A stretch of 64,000 nucleotides of DNA from Pseudomonas sp. Q11 (GCF_024494355.1 NZ_JAKNQY010000005.1:1-64000); one strand, 5' to 3'. Shown: positions 17,917-28,014, counted from the first letter of the stretch. Notes: generated by a model from the sequence alone, not told the origin. Numbers and translations: made by a program.

Positions 17917-17959
17917 TAAAAAAAGACCCCGCTCAGTCTGGCTGAGCGGGGTCTTTTTT
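17917..17959. terminator. strong bidirectional terminator between pyrE and argB
   Basis: AAAAGACCCCGCTCAG and CTGAGCGGGGTCTTTT form a stem of about 16 pairs with a CTGG-type loop, with A and T runs on both flanks. It serves the convergent pyrE and argB genes. Confidence 0.92.
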
Positions 17960-17970
17960 ATGGGTGTCGC

Positions 17971-18876
<906 letters not shown>

Positions 18877-18902
18877 TCAGGGCTCCGGTGGTGCTTCAAA
18901 AA

Positions 18903-20300
18903 TCAGAACGGTAGTTGAAGATCGGGTGCAACACGTTTGAGTTGGGTGTGGAACACATCCTTGATGCGCTGCAGTTCGGCTTCGTTGTCGGCTTCGAAAC
19001 GCAGCACCAGCACCGGCGTGGTGTTGGACGCGCGAACCAGGCCCCAGCCTTGGGGATAGTCGACCCGCACACCGTCGATGGTGGTCAGTTCGGCCCCTTC
19101 GCCCCATTGAGCGTCGTGCAGTGCATCAATGATGCTGAATTTGCTCTCTTCGGTCACATGGATATTGATTTCCGGCGTAGAAATATCGTTCGGGAAGGTC
19201 GCGAAGAGCTCTTCGGCCGTGGATTTCTCTTTGCTGAGGATCTCCAGCAGGCGCGCGGCGCTGTAGATGCCGTCGTCGAAACCGAACCAGCGCTCCTTGA
19301 AGAAGATGTGACCGCTCATCTCGCCGGCCAGCAGGGCGCCGCTTTGCTTCATTTTCTTCTTGATCAACGAATGGCCGGTTTTCCACATGAGTGGGCGACC
19401 GCCGTATTCCTTGATCAGCGGCACCAGGCGGCGGGTGCATTTAACGTCGAAAATGATCTCCGCGTTCGGGTTGCGCGCCACCACGTCGCGAGCGAACAGC
19501 ATCAGCAGGCGGTCCGGGAACACGACGCTGCCGGTGTTGGTGACTACGCCCACGCGGTCGCCATCGCCGTCGAAGGCCAGGCCCAGGTCGGCGTTGGTTT
19601 CCTCGACCTTGGCGATCAGGTCTTGCAGGTTTTCCAGCTTGCCCGGGTCCGGGTGATGGTTGGGGAAGTTGCCGTCCACTTCGCAGAACAGCGGGATGAC
19701 TTCGCAGTTCAGGGCTTCAATCAGTTGTGGGGCGATCACGCCGGCCGCGCCGTTGCCGCAATCAACCACCACTTTCAGCCGACGGGCAAGCTTCACGTCC
19801 TTGACGATTTCATCGTTGTAGCGCTCGAGGATATCCACCTTGGTGACGCTGCCTTGGCCGCTGCTCAGGTCATTGGTCTTGAGGCGGGTGTGCAGGGCCT
19901 GGATCTGCTCGTTGGCGAGGGTGTCGCCGGCGATGACGATCTTGAAGCCGTTGTAGTTCGACGGGTTGTGACTGCCGGTGAGCATCACACCGGATTTACC
20001 GGCCAGAACGTTGGCGGCGTAGTACAGCGCTGGCGTCGGCACCAGGCCCACGTCGCTGACATGGCACCCGCTGTCGGCAACCCCTTTGATCAATTGTTCA
20101 ACCAGCTCGGGGCCGGACAAGCGGCCATCGCGACCGACGCACACGTTCGGTTCACCTTGGGCCAGGCTCTGGGAGCCGATGGCGCGGCCGATCCAATAGG
20201 CGGTTTCGGCGGTGAGGGTTTCCGGTACCACGCCACGGATGTCGTAGGCGCGGAAGATGCTGTCAGGAAAGATCGGGGCGATTGCGGCTGGGGTGTTCAT
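18903..20300 (-). CDS. algC: Phosphomannomutase/phosphoglucomutase AlgC
   Basis: A 465-residue alpha-D-phosphohexomutase that supplies Man1P and Glc1P for alginate, LPS and rhamnolipid. The phosphoserine loop is TGSHNPSNYNGF with Ser110. The metal loop DGDGDR is at 244-249, the sugar-binding loop is GEMSGHIFF, and the phosphate-binding loop RASNTTPVL is near the C-terminus. The length matches P. aeruginosa AlgC. A 257-base upstream region separates it from dut, so it probably has its own promoter. Confidence 0.97.
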   Translation of the reverse strand: MNTPAAIAPIFPDSIFRAYDIRGVVPETLTAETAYWIGRAIGSQSLAQGEPNVCVGRDGRLSGPELVEQLIKGVADSGCHVSDVGLVPTPALYYAANVLAGKSGVMLTGSHNPSNYNGFKIVIAGDTLANEQIQALHTRLKTNDLSSGQGSVTKVDILERYNDEIVKDVKLARRLKVVVDCGNGAAGVIAPQLIEALNCEVIPLFCEVDGNFPNHHPDPGKLENLQDLIAKVEETNADLGLAFDGDGDRVGVVTNTGSVVFPDRLLMLFARDVVARNPNAEIIFDVKCTRRLVPLIKEYGGRPLMWKTGHSLIKKKMKQSGALLAGEMSGHIFFKERWFGFDDGIYSAARLLEILSKEKSTAEELFATFPNDISTPEINIHVTEESKFSIIDALHDAQWGEGAELTTIDGVRVDYPQGWGLVRASNTTPVLVLRFEADNEAELQRIKDVFHTQLKRVAPDLQLPF

Positions 20301-20557
20301 GGGCGGGGCGCTCTATCAGGAAAATGACTGGAGAGGCCGACGGTTCGCGTCGGCAGGCTCAAACTGAAGGGTATGACGGCGTTTTTGACAGAGAGTTCGT
20401 GGTGGGAAAGTGCCATGAGACAGCGTTACCTCGACCTCCATCGCCTAATACGTTGATTCCGGGCGGGAAACCTTGCAGCGAGCCTGGGCGCATTTTTCGT
20501 CCTGAAACAGAAGCTTAATAAACGGGCCGGGAAGGGCGCCCGGCCTGAAGCAGCAGA
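20301..20557. other. dut-algC intergenic region
   Basis: It contains a short perfect palindrome CCGACGgttcgCGTCGG (20338-20354), close to the algC start, and a GC-rich hairpin GGCCGGGaagggcgCCCGGCC (20524-20544) just after the dut stop that could terminate dut transcription. P. aeruginosa algC is controlled by AlgR, but I see no convincing AlgR box here. Confidence 0.45.
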
Positions 20558-21013
20558 TCAGTGACTGCCGGAATGTCCGAAGCCGCCAGCGCCGCGCTGG
20601 CTCTCGTCGAACTCTTCTACCAGTTCGAAGTGGGCCTGGACCACCGGTACCAGCATCAGTTGGGCGATGCGCTCGCCCACGGCGATATTGAATGTCGTAT
20701 GACCGCGGTTCCAGCACGACACCATCAGTTCGCCCTGGTAATCGGAATCGATCAGGCCCACCAGGTTGCCCAGCACGATGCCATGCTTATGGCCCAGGCC
20801 CGAGCGCGGCAGAATCAGGGCGGCCAGGCCCGGGTCGCCGATATACACCGACAGGCCGGTTGGGATCAGCAAGGTCTGGCCCGGCTCCAGGAGCGTGTCC
20901 TGCTTGAGCATCGCCCGCAGGTCGAGGCCGGCGGAGCCCGGTGTGGCGTAGTGCGGCAGCGGGAATTCGGTGCCGATGCGAGGGTCGAGGATCTTGGCTT
21001 GTAGAGCGTGCAT
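20558..21013 (-). CDS. dut: dUTP diphosphatase
   Basis: A 151-residue trimeric dUTPase that hydrolyses dUTP to dUMP. It has the conserved motifs in order: [11 protein letters not shown] (motif 1), [20 protein letters not shown] (motifs 2 and 3), [12 protein letters not shown] (motif 4) and [12 protein letters not shown] at the C-terminus (motif 5). It starts 5 bases after coaBC ends, so the two are cotranscribed. Confidence 0.97.
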   Translation of the reverse strand: MHALQAKILDPRIGTEFPLPHYATPGSAGLDLRAMLKQDTLLEPGQTLLIPTGLSVYIGDPGLAALILPRSGLGHKHGIVLGNLVGLIDSDYQGELMVSCWNRGHTTFNIAVGERIAQLMLVPVVQAHFELVEEFDESQRGAGGFGHSGSH

Positions 21014-21018
21014 GTCAA

Positions 21019-22227
21019 TTAAACCTGGTTCAGCCGTTCGGCGATAAAAGTGATCAGCTGGCGGGCAATCTTGCTCTTGCTGGTCTGGGCGAAAAGTGTG
21101 GCGTGCAACTGGCGGTCGATCACGCTGCAGGCGTTTTCTTCGCTGTTGAAACCGATGCTCGGGTTGGCGACGTCGTTGGCGACTATCAGGTCCAGGTTCT
21201 TGTCCTTGAGCTTACGCGCGGCGTAATCGAGCAGGTGCTCGGTTTCGGCGGCGAAGCCGACACTGAACGGGCGGTCGGGACGGGTAGCAATGGTAGCGAG
21301 GATGTCCGGGTTACGCACCATTTGTAGTAGCAGACCGTCGCCGCTTGTAGGGTCTTTCTTCAATTTTTGCGGGGCGACGACTTCGGGGCGGTAGTCCGCC
21401 ACCGCCGCCGAGGCGATGAACAGGTCGCACGGGATGGCCGCTTCGCAGGCCGCCAGCATGTCCCGGGCGCTGACCACGTCGATGCGGGTCACCCGATCAG
21501 GGGTTGGCAAATGCACGGGGCCGGTGATCAGCGTGACCCGGGCACCGGCTTCCACGGCGGCTTCGGCCAGGGCGAAGCCCATTTTCCCGGAGCTGTGGTT
21601 GGTGATGTAGCGCACCGGGTCGATGTTTTCCTGGGTCGGTCCGGCGGTGATCAGCACATGCTTGCCGGTCAGGGCCTGGCGTTGGAAACAGTCGGCGGCG
21701 CACTGGGCCAGGTCATTGGCTTCGAGCATGCGACCCATGCCGACATCGCCGCAGGCCTGGCTGCCGGAAGCCGGGCCAAAGATTTTCAGGTCGCGACTTT
21801 GGAGCAGTTGCAGGTTGGCCTGGGTGGCCGGATCGCGCCACATGGCCTGGTTCATGGCCGGCGCGATGGCAACCACGGCGTCGGTGGCGAGCACCAGGGT
21901 GGTCAGCAAATCATCGGCGATGCCTTGGGCCAAGCGGGCGATCAGGTCGGCCGTGGCCGGGGCGATCAGCACCAGGTCGGCCCACTTGGCCAGTTCGATA
22001 TGACCCATGGCGGCTTCAGCCGCCGGGTCGAGCAGATCCAGGTGGACCGGGTGCCCGGACAGGGCCTGCATGGTCAGCGGGGTGATGAATTCACTGCCGC
22101 CACGGGTCATGACGACCCGCACTTCCGCGCCCTGGTCGATAAGCCTGCGGACCAGCTCGGCGCTCTTGTAGGCGGCAATGCCGCCGCCGACGCCCAGAAC
22201 GATGCGTTTCCGATACAGCCGCTGCAT
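21019..22227 (-). CDS. coaBC: Bifunctional CoA biosynthesis protein CoaBC (Dfp)
   Basis: A 402-residue fusion. The N-terminal phosphopantothenoylcysteine decarboxylase (about 1-180) is an FMN flavoprotein with [19 protein letters not shown], and its conserved PAMNQAMW appears near 125. The C-terminal phosphopantothenate-cysteine ligase (about 185-402) has [20 protein letters not shown] and [11 protein letters not shown]. Together they turn phosphopantothenate into 4-phosphopantetheine. Divergent from radC; first gene of the dut-side operon. Confidence 0.96.
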   Translation of the reverse strand: MQRLYRKRIVLGVGGGIAAYKSAELVRRLIDQGAEVRVVMTRGGSEFITPLTMQALSGHPVHLDLLDPAAEAAMGHIELAKWADLVLIAPATADLIARLAQGIADDLLTTLVLATDAVVAIAPAMNQAMWRDPATQANLQLLQSRDLKIFGPASGSQACGDVGMGRMLEANDLAQCAADCFQRQALTGKHVLITAGPTQENIDPVRYITNHSSGKMGFALAEAAVEAGARVTLITGPVHLPTPDRVTRIDVVSARDMLAACEAAIPCDLFIASAAVADYRPEVVAPQKLKKDPTSGDGLLLQMVRNPDILATIATRPDRPFSVGFAAETEHLLDYAARKLKDKNLDLIVANDVANPSIGFNSEENACSVIDRQLHATLFAQTSKSKIARQLITFIAERLNQV

Positions 22228-22372
22228 AGGCCTGCCTTTCGATTTCAGTGGTCAGTGCAGGGCGAACCCCGGGGCAGCAGCCTGCCTGGGTGCAAATCGC
22301 CTGCAAAAAAGATGGGCTACGATATCACAGCGACCGCTACGGAACAGCGGCGCCCACAATCAGGGAGATGCT

Positions 22373-23047
22373 ATGAGTATTCGCGATTGGCCGGTGGCCG
22401 AGCGGCCAAGGGAGAGGTTGCTGGCGTTAGGGGCGGGAAGTCTTTCGGACGCCGAATTGCTGGCGATTTTTTTACGGACCGGGGTGTCCGGCAAAAGCGC
22501 GGTAGATCTGGCGCGACAACTGTTGATTCAATTTGGCAGCCTGCGCGCGCTGCTTGAAGCGGATCAGATCACGTTCAGCAATCACATGGGGCTCGGGCCG
22601 GCGAAGTTTGCCCAACTGCAGGCGGCTCAGGAAATGAGTCGGCGGCATTTGGCTGAACAGGTGCGGGAAAAGACATCGCTGGAAAGCCCATTCGCGGTTC
22701 GTGAGTATTTGAAGTCCATGCTGCGCCACGAACCCCACGAGGTGTTCGGTTGCCTGTTTCTTAATTCCAAGCATCAGGTACTGACCTTCGAGGCGCTGTT
22801 TCGCGGTTCTATCGACAGCGCCAGTGTCCATCCCCGGCAGGTGGTCAAGAGGGCCCTGGCCCACAACGCCGCTGCGCTGATCCTGTGCCACAACCACCCT
22901 TCCGGCAACACCGAGCCCAGCCAGGCCGACCGGGTGCTCACTGAGCGGCTTCAGGAGGCCCTGGAGCTGATCGACGTGCGGGTGCTCGACCATTTCATCG
23001 TCGGCGACGGGGAGCCGTTGTCGATGGCGGAGTGTGGGTGGATGTGA
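22373..23047 (+). CDS. radC: RadC-family JAMM/MPN protein
   Basis: A 224-residue RadC/YicR protein. The ATG at 22373 ([20 protein letters not shown]) follows a CAGGGAGATG ribosome site. A helix-hairpin-helix-like region spans about 20-85. The MPN domain has the metal ligands His173 and His175 in LCHNHPSGN and Asp186 in PSQAD, so the JAMM motif is intact. A role in DNA repair was historically assumed but is not established. Its tail runs directly into a heptamer repeat. Confidence 0.9.
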   Translation: MSIRDWPVAERPRERLLALGAGSLSDAELLAIFLRTGVSGKSAVDLARQLLIQFGSLRALLEADQITFSNHMGLGPAKFAQLQAAQEMSRRHLAEQVREKTSLESPFAVREYLKSMLRHEPHEVFGCLFLNSKHQVLTFEALFRGSIDSASVHPRQVVKRALAHNAAALILCHNHPSGNTEPSQADRVLTERLQEALELIDVRVLDHFIVGDGEPLSMAECGWM

Positions 23048-23059
23048 AGTAGCGGGAAG

Positions 23060-23158
23060 CTATCAGCTTCAAGCTTCAAGCTTCAAGCTTCAAGCTTCAA
23101 GCTAGAGCGGTTTGCTCTTGACTTGCGCTTGAAGCTTGAAGCTTACGGCTTGAAGCTT
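23060..23158. repeat. AAGCTTC heptamer tandem repeat with an inverted copy
   Basis: Five or six tandem copies of the 7-base unit AGCTTCA lie at about 23065-23103, and inverted copies (GCTTGAAGCTTGAAGC) at about 23126-23158, with a 20-base spacer. The whole can fold as a long hairpin between the convergent radC and binding-protein genes. The right arm extends into the last codons of the binding-protein gene (Ser-Phe-Lys-Pro-stop). Confidence 0.85.
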
Positions 23159-24732
23159 ATCTTCGAATAATCCTGGCGCCCAAACGGACTCACCGCATAA
23201 CCCTGCACATCCTTGCGGGTGAGCGCGAACGCGGTCGGGTGCGCCAGGGGTAGCCACAGGGCCTGTTGCTGGATTTGTGCCTGGGCCTGTTCGTAGAGCT
23301 TGGTGCGCACGCCTTGTTCGCTCGTGGTCTTGCCGGCGCTGATCACTTTATCCAGGTCCGGGTTGCAGTAACGGGCGAAGTTGGTGCCGGACTTGACCGC
23401 CGCGCAGGAAAACTGCGGCGTGAGGAAGTTGTCCGGGTCACCGTTGTCGCCGGCCCAGCCCATGAACAGCAAATCATGTTCGCCGGCTTTGGCGCGACGG
23501 ATCAGTTCGCCCCATTCGATCACCCGGATCTCGGCCTGAATGCCGATTTGCGCCAGGTCGGCCTGCAACAGTTGCGCGCCCAGGCTGGGGTTGGGGTTCA
23601 GCAGGCTGCCGGAAGGGCGGGTCCAGATGGTGGTCTGAAAGCCTTCCTTCAAACCTGCCCTGGCCAGAAGGTCACGGGCCTTGGCAGGGTCATAGGCGTA
23701 GCCGGGCAAGTTTTTGGCATAGCTCCAGGTGTTCGGTGGGTAGGGGCCCTTGGCCGCTTCGGCGGTACCTTCGAAGACCGCCTTGAGGTAGCTGGCCTTG
23801 TCGAAGGCCAGGTTGACGGCTTGTCGAACCTCGGGCTTGTCGAAGGGCGGATGCTGGCTGTTGATCGCCACGAATGCGGTCATGAAAGCGTCGGTCTGCG
23901 CCACTTTCAACGTAGGCTCCTGCTTGGCGGCCTGTACGTCCTGCGGCTTGGGTGACAGAGCGATCTGGCATTCGTTGCGCCGCAGTTTTTGCAGGCGCAC
24001 ATTCGCGTCTGGCGTGATGGCGAAGATCAGTGGATCCACTTGAGGCTTGCCGTCGAAATAGTCGCGGTTGGCTTTGTAGCGAATCGAAGCGTCTTTCTGG
24101 AACCGACTGAAAATGAACGGGCCGGTGCCGATGGGCTGGTTGTTGAGCACTTCTGGTGTGCCGGCTTTCATCAATTGGTCGGCGTATTCAGCCGAATAGA
24201 TGGAGGCAAAGCCCATGCTCAAGGTGGCCAGGAAGGTCGAGTCCGCGTGATCGAGGATGAAGCGCACAGTCAGCGGATCCAGCGCGTCGATTTTCTTGAT
24301 CAGCGTCGGTAGCTGCATGGACTGGGCGTGGGGGAAACCGCTCTGCGCGACCTTGTGCCAGGGATTCGCCGGGTCAAGCATGCGCTCGAAGCTGAACTTC
24401 ACGTCCTCGGCGGTCAGATCGCGGCGCGGTGTGAAGTACTCGGTACGGTGGAATTTGACCTGGGGGCGCAGCTTGAACACATAGGTCAGTCCATCGGACG
24501 AGACTTCCCAGCTCTCGGCGAGACTGGGGATGACCTTGCCGCTGGCGGTGTCGAAATCCACCAGGCGATTCATCAGCACGTCGGCGGACGCATTGGTGGT
24601 GGTCAGCGAGTTGTATTGAACGACATCGAACCCTTCCGGGCTGGCCTCGGTACAAACGCTCAGGGCGGCTGCCTGAGCCAGCGGGCTGATCAGCAGAGGG
24701 GCGAGCAACAGTGGGAGGGCAGCGAGGCGCAT
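23143..24732 (-). CDS. Peptide/dipeptide-type ABC substrate-binding protein
   Basis: A 529-residue family 5 solute-binding protein with a Sec signal peptide (about 1-22, LPLLLAPLLISPLAQAAA). Family features: LTAEDVKFSFERMLDPANPW, IGTGPFIFSRFQKDASI and LPLAHPTAFALTRKDVQGY. The start at 24732 has an AGGAAA ribosome site 6 bases upstream. It probably binds short peptides or a related solute in the periplasm. No permease or ATPase gene is adjacent, so it must share a distant transporter. The last codons lie within the heptamer repeat. Confidence 0.9.
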   Translation of the reverse strand: MRLAALPLLLAPLLISPLAQAAALSVCTEASPEGFDVVQYNSLTTTNASADVLMNRLVDFDTASGKVIPSLAESWEVSSDGLTYVFKLRPQVKFHRTEYFTPRRDLTAEDVKFSFERMLDPANPWHKVAQSGFPHAQSMQLPTLIKKIDALDPLTVRFILDHADSTFLATLSMGFASIYSAEYADQLMKAGTPEVLNNQPIGTGPFIFSRFQKDASIRYKANRDYFDGKPQVDPLIFAITPDANVRLQKLRRNECQIALSPKPQDVQAAKQEPTLKVAQTDAFMTAFVAINSQHPPFDKPEVRQAVNLAFDKASYLKAVFEGTAEAAKGPYPPNTWSYAKNLPGYAYDPAKARDLLARAGLKEGFQTTIWTRPSGSLLNPNPSLGAQLLQADLAQIGIQAEIRVIEWGELIRRAKAGEHDLLFMGWAGDNGDPDNFLTPQFSCAAVKSGTNFARYCNPDLDKVISAGKTTSEQGVRTKLYEQAQAQIQQQALWLPLAHPTAFALTRKDVQGYAVSPFGRQDYSKISFKP

Positions 24733-24991
24733 GGTCGGTTTCCTGTGCAAGTCGAAGGCCCATCTGCATGTGCAGTCTGGAAAAGACCTACCCTAGTGGC
24801 CTCGTTGGAAAATGACTATCCCCTTTTTGCATTTTCCGGCACCCTGCGCCGCAGTATTAGCGGCTCAAGCTCGGCATCGGTTAAAAAAACCGGCCGGCAG
24901 CGACGAGCGGTCAAAGGCGGCGCCAGCCTGTGCCCCAGCCGTTCGGGGGCGTTGCTCGGCGCTTTCCAACGAAGACAAATCACACCGGCTG
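24733..24991. other. intergenic region before the rpmB promoter
   Basis: This is the upstream region of the binding-protein gene and of rpmB. No open frame with convincing composition is present and I see no repeat of note. Confidence 0.5.
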
Positions 24992-25020
24992 TTGTTGCGC
25001 TGTGGTCTTTCTGGTATAAA
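24992..25020 (+). promoter_or_regulatory. probable sigma-70 promoter of rpmB-rpmG
   Basis: TTGTTG (24992-24997) and TATAAA (25015-25020) are separated by exactly 17 bases, a good sigma-70 match. It would give a leader of about 140 bases before the rpmB ATG. Confidence 0.65.
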
Positions 25021-25094
25021 GCAGCGCTCTTTTCTAGGGGCCCGGTTCCTTCACTGTAGGTGTAGCCGGTAAGACCCTTAAAGAAACGCGGCGC

Positions 25095-25148
25095 CTGGCG
25101 CCAAATGACTGAGAGATTAAGCGGCCAACCCATGCCGGGTTGGGCATG
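25095..25148 (+). promoter_or_regulatory. rpmB leader with two mutually exclusive stems
   Basis: GCCAACCC (25124-25131) can pair with GGGTTGG/GC (25137-25145, one bulge). Alternatively CATGCC (25131-25136) can pair with GGCATG (25143-25148). The two overlap and cannot form together. A GGCGCCTGGCGCC block precedes them. Such alternatives occur in autoregulated ribosomal-protein leaders, but function here is inferred only from base pairing. Confidence 0.35.
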
Positions 25149-25168
25149 TGGTTTTAGAGGGCTGAGGC

Positions 25169-25402
25169 ATGTCGAGAGTCTGTCAAGTTACCGGTAAGGG
25201 TCCGGTGACTGGGAATAATATTTCCCACGCAAACAACAAAACCCGTCGTCGTTTCCTGCCGAACCTGCAGCATCACCGCTTCTGGGTTGAAGAAGAGAAA
25301 CGTTTTGTGCGTCTGCGCGTATCTGCCAAAGGCATGCGTATCATCGACAAGCGTGGCATCAGTGTCGTGCTCGCCGAACTTCGCCGCGATGGCAAGATTT
25401 AA
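25169..25402 (+). CDS. rpmB: 50S ribosomal protein L28
   Basis: A 77-residue L28 starting [20 protein letters not shown], with the conserved Arg-rich segment [17 protein letters not shown] and the C-terminal [14 protein letters not shown]. Length is typical. It is followed 11 bases later by rpmG. A strong promoter and structured leader lie upstream. Only one zinc-type cysteine (Cys5) is present, so this is the zinc-independent form. Confidence 0.97.
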   Translation: MSRVCQVTGKGPVTGNNISHANNKTRRRFLPNLQHHRFWVEEEKRFVRLRVSAKGMRIIDKRGISVVLAELRRDGKI

Positions 25403-25413
25403 GGGAGCTAATC

Positions 25414-25569
25414 ATGCGTGAATTGATTCGTTTGATCTCGAGCGCCGGTACTGGTCACTTCTACACTACCGACAAGAACAAGCGTACTACCCCGGACAAA
25501 ATCGAGATCAAGAAATATGATCCGGTTGTTCGCAAGCACGTGATCTACAAGGAAGGCAAAATCAAGTAA
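25414..25569 (+). CDS. rpmG: 50S ribosomal protein L33
   Basis: A 51-residue L33 starting [20 protein letters not shown] and ending VIYKEGKIK. It lacks cysteines, the zinc-free form. A TAAGGGAGCTAATC ribosome site precedes the ATG, 11 bases after the rpmB stop. It forms the usual rpmB-rpmG operon, closed by a strong terminator. Confidence 0.97.
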   Translation: MRELIRLISSAGTGHFYTTDKNKRTTPDKIEIKKYDPVVRKHVIYKEGKIK

Positions 25570-25589
25570 TTGATTTTTCCCTACTTACG

Positions 25590-25625
25590 AAAAAGGCCCG
25601 TATCGCGAGATACGGGCCTTTTTTG
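25590..25625 (+). terminator. terminator of rpmB-rpmG
   Basis: AAAGGCCCGTATC and GATACGGGCCTTT form a stem of 13 pairs with a GCGA loop, followed by a T tract. Confidence 0.93.
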
Positions 25626-25652
25626 TTGCCGGATTTTGTTGCCGGTCGGGGC

Positions 25653-25750
25653 CTCATCGCGAGCAGGCTCGCTCCCACATTGCAGCTGTGTAATGCCTGA
25701 GTTTTAGGCAAACACAACTCCCTGTGGGAGCGAGCCTGCTCGCGATGAGG
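25653..25750. repeat. REP doublet, TGTGGGAGCGAGCCTGC type
   Basis: CGCGAGCAGGCTCGCTCCCA and TGGGAGCGAGCCTGCTCGCG, tail to tail about 45 bases apart, after the rpmG terminator. Confidence 0.85.
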
Positions 25751-25772
25751 CCAGATCTAACGATGCAAATCC

Positions 25773-26135
25773 TCAAGCCTTCTGTTCAAACACCACATAA
25801 ATCTTGCGACACGGCTCCAACACTTCCCAAGTGCCCTTGAACCCCGCCGGGATCACGAAACGGTCGCCGGCCCGCAGGGTCTTGGCATTGCCCTCGCTGT
25901 CGCGCAGCACGGAAACGCCCTGGACGATTTCGCAGTACTCATGTTCGGTGTAGTTCACAGTCCACTGGCCGACTGCACCTTCCCACACACCTGCATTCAT
26001 TTGCCCGCAAGGGCTGTTGTAGTGATTGAACACCGCTTGCTCGGGGTCGCCCTTGAGCACTTTGGCCGGGTCCGGGCGATAGCGTTCGGCGGTGGTATTG
26101 GCCTGGCTGAAATCGACGATGTCCTGGATGCTCAT
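25773..26135 (-). CDS. Cupin-domain protein (DUF861-type)
   Basis: A 120-residue single-domain cupin. The start at 26135 (MSIQDIVDFSQANTTAERYR) is preferred over the upstream frame. The cupin motifs are visible: EHEYCEIVQGVSVLRDSEG and LRAGDRFVIPAGFKGTWEV, with conserved glycines and the Pro. Metal-binding His residues of motif 1 are reduced (HEYCE). The same gene stands next to the KauB-type dehydrogenase in other pseudomonads, so a role near amine catabolism is plausible but unproven. Confidence 0.85.
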   Translation of the reverse strand: MSIQDIVDFSQANTTAERYRPDPAKVLKGDPEQAVFNHYNSPCGQMNAGVWEGAVGQWTVNYTEHEYCEIVQGVSVLRDSEGNAKTLRAGDRFVIPAGFKGTWEVLEPCRKIYVVFEQKA

Positions 26136-26187
26136 ACGGTAATTCCCCCGGTAATGACGGCGCGAATGGCTGGAAGAGCCAAAGTCT

Positions 26188-26207
26188 ATGTTTATTAAAA
26201 CGAACAT
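26188..26207. promoter_or_regulatory. imperfect palindrome upstream of the cupin gene
   Basis: ATGTTTATTAAAACGAACAT is an imperfect 20-base palindrome (ATGTT..TT..AA..AACAT) 53 bases upstream of the cupin ATG. Its symmetry suggests a dimeric repressor site. The regulator is unknown. Confidence 0.35.
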
Positions 26208-26380
26208 CGCAAGGCCGTTTGCCAGCGTTGTGTCAAATATATTGAAACATTACCAGCCGCTGGTTTAGGGTGGCGGGTGCCCCGCGCCGAAAACAGCGCC
26301 GAAAACAGGCTGGCAGGGCAGAATTCTTGGAGCGCTACGCCTAGCGTGGCGTTCGTACTCAATAAGAGGAGGACACTCGC

Positions 26381-27874
26381 ATGACCACCCTGACTCGTGC
26401 CGACTGGGAACAACGCGCCCGCGACCTGACCATCGAAGGCCGTGCCTTCATCAACGGCGAATACACCGATGCGGTGTCTGGCGAAACCTTTGAATGCCTC
26501 AGCCCGGTGGACGGCCGTGTGCTGGGCAAGATCGCCAGTTGCGATGTCGCCGACGCCCAGCGCGCCGTCGAAAACGCCCGCGCGACCTTCAATTCCGGCG
26601 TCTGGTCGCGCCTGGCGCCGAGCAAGCGCAAAGCGACGATGATTCGTTTCGCCGGTCTGCTCAAGCAGAACGCCGAAGAGCTGGCCCTGCTCGAAACCCT
26701 GGACATGGGCAAGCCGATCAGCGACTCCCTGAACATCGACGTCCCCGGTGCAGCTCAAGCGCTCAGTTGGAGCGGTGAAGCCATCGACAAGATCTACGAC
26801 GAGGTGGCCGCGACCCCGCACGATCAGTTGGGCCTGGTGACCCGTGAACCGGTGGGCGTCGTCGGCGCTATCGTGCCGTGGAACTTCCCGCTGATGATGG
26901 CCTGCTGGAAACTCGGCCCGGCGCTGTCCACCGGTAACTCGGTGGTGCTCAAACCGTCGGAAAAATCCCCGCTGACGGCCATCCGCATTGCTGCGCTGGC
27001 TGTCGAGGCCGGTATTCCCAAAGGCGTGCTCAACGTCCTGCCTGGCTACGGTCATACCGTCGGCAAGGCCCTGGCCTTGCACATGGACGTTGATACCCTG
27101 GTGTTCACCGGCTCCACCAAAATCGCCAAGCAATTGATGGTTTACTCTGGCGAATCCAACATGAAGCGTGTCTGGCTGGAAGCTGGCGGCAAGAGCCCGA
27201 ACATCGTCTTTGCCGATGCCCCGGACCTGCAAGCCGCCGCCGAATCCGCCGCCAGCGCTATCGCCTTCAACCAGGGCGAAGTCTGCACCGCCGGCTCGCG
27301 GCTGTTGGTGGAGCGTTCCATCAAGGACACCTTCCTGCCACTGGTGATTGAGGCCCTCAAGGGCTGGAAACCTGGCAACCCCCTGGATCCGGCCACCAAT
27401 GTCGGCGCTCTGGTGGATACCCAGCAGATGAACACCGTGCTGTCCTACATCGAGGCCGGTCACAGCGACGGCGCCAAGCTGGTGGCCGGCGGCAAGCGGA
27501 TCCTCGAAGAAACCGGCGGTACCTATGTCGAACCGACGATTTTCGACGGTGTGAGCAACGCCATGAAAATCGCCCAGGAAGAGATTTTCGGTCCGGTGTT
27601 GTCGGTCATCGCTTTCGACACCGCCGAAGAGGCCATCCAGATCGCCAACGACACGCCGTACGGCCTGGCCGCGGCGGTATGGACCAAGGACATTTCCAAG
27701 GCTCACCTGACTGCCAAGGCGTTGCGTGCTGGCAGTGTATGGGTCAACCAGTATGACGGCGGCGACATGACCGCACCGTTCGGCGGCTTCAAGCAGTCGG
27801 GTAACGGCCGCGACAAGTCGCTGCATGCGTTCGACAAGTACACCGAACTGAAGGCGACCTGGATCAAGCTCTGA
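26381..27874 (+). CDS. kauB: KauB/PuuC-type aminoaldehyde dehydrogenase
   Basis: A 497-residue NAD-dependent aldehyde dehydrogenase. The catalytic Cys302 is in NQGEVCTAGSR, Glu267 in LEAGGKSPN, and Asn168 in VPWNFPL; all are present. It is of the type that oxidises 4-aminobutyraldehyde, 4-guanidinobutyraldehyde or gamma-glutamyl-aminobutyraldehyde in polyamine and arginine catabolism. The start has an AGAGGAGGACACTCGC ribosome site. Divergent from the cupin gene. The context with PauR and a PuuB-type oxidase supports the polyamine role. Whether the main substrate is free or glutamylated cannot be read from the sequence. Confidence 0.9.
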   Translation: MTTLTRADWEQRARDLTIEGRAFINGEYTDAVSGETFECLSPVDGRVLGKIASCDVADAQRAVENARATFNSGVWSRLAPSKRKATMIRFAGLLKQNAEELALLETLDMGKPISDSLNIDVPGAAQALSWSGEAIDKIYDEVAATPHDQLGLVTREPVGVVGAIVPWNFPLMMACWKLGPALSTGNSVVLKPSEKSPLTAIRIAALAVEAGIPKGVLNVLPGYGHTVGKALALHMDVDTLVFTGSTKIAKQLMVYSGESNMKRVWLEAGGKSPNIVFADAPDLQAAAESAASAIAFNQGEVCTAGSRLLVERSIKDTFLPLVIEALKGWKPGNPLDPATNVGALVDTQQMNTVLSYIEAGHSDGAKLVAGGKRILEETGGTYVEPTIFDGVSNAMKIAQEEIFGPVLSVIAFDTAEEAIQIANDTPYGLAAAVWTKDISKAHLTAKALRAGSVWVNQYDGGDMTAPFGGFKQSGNGRDKSLHAFDKYTELKATWIKL

Positions 27875-27923
27875 CAGGGACGGCCCCGGATCCTGTTCGG
27901 GGCTGCATGCAGCGCTGGTCCCC

Positions 27924-28014
27924 TGTGGGAGCGAGCCTGCTCGCGATAGCGGTGTGACAGTCGACGACTCTGTTGAATGTTGCTCCGCTATCGCGAGCAG
28001 GCTCGCTCCCACAG
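27924..28014. repeat. REP doublet, TGTGGGAGCGAGCCTGC type
   Basis: Two inverted units of the TGTGGGAGCGAGCCTGCTCG kind about 42 bases apart, between kauB and the transporter gene. Confidence 0.85.

Noticed and set aside
20338..20354. CCGACGgttcgCGTCGG as an AlgR box before algC
   Set aside because: It is symmetrical and does not contain the CCGTTCGTC core; a match would be forced.
23060..23158. Possible CRISPR-like array
   Set aside because: The units are 7 bases with no spacers; it is a simple tandem and inverted repeat.
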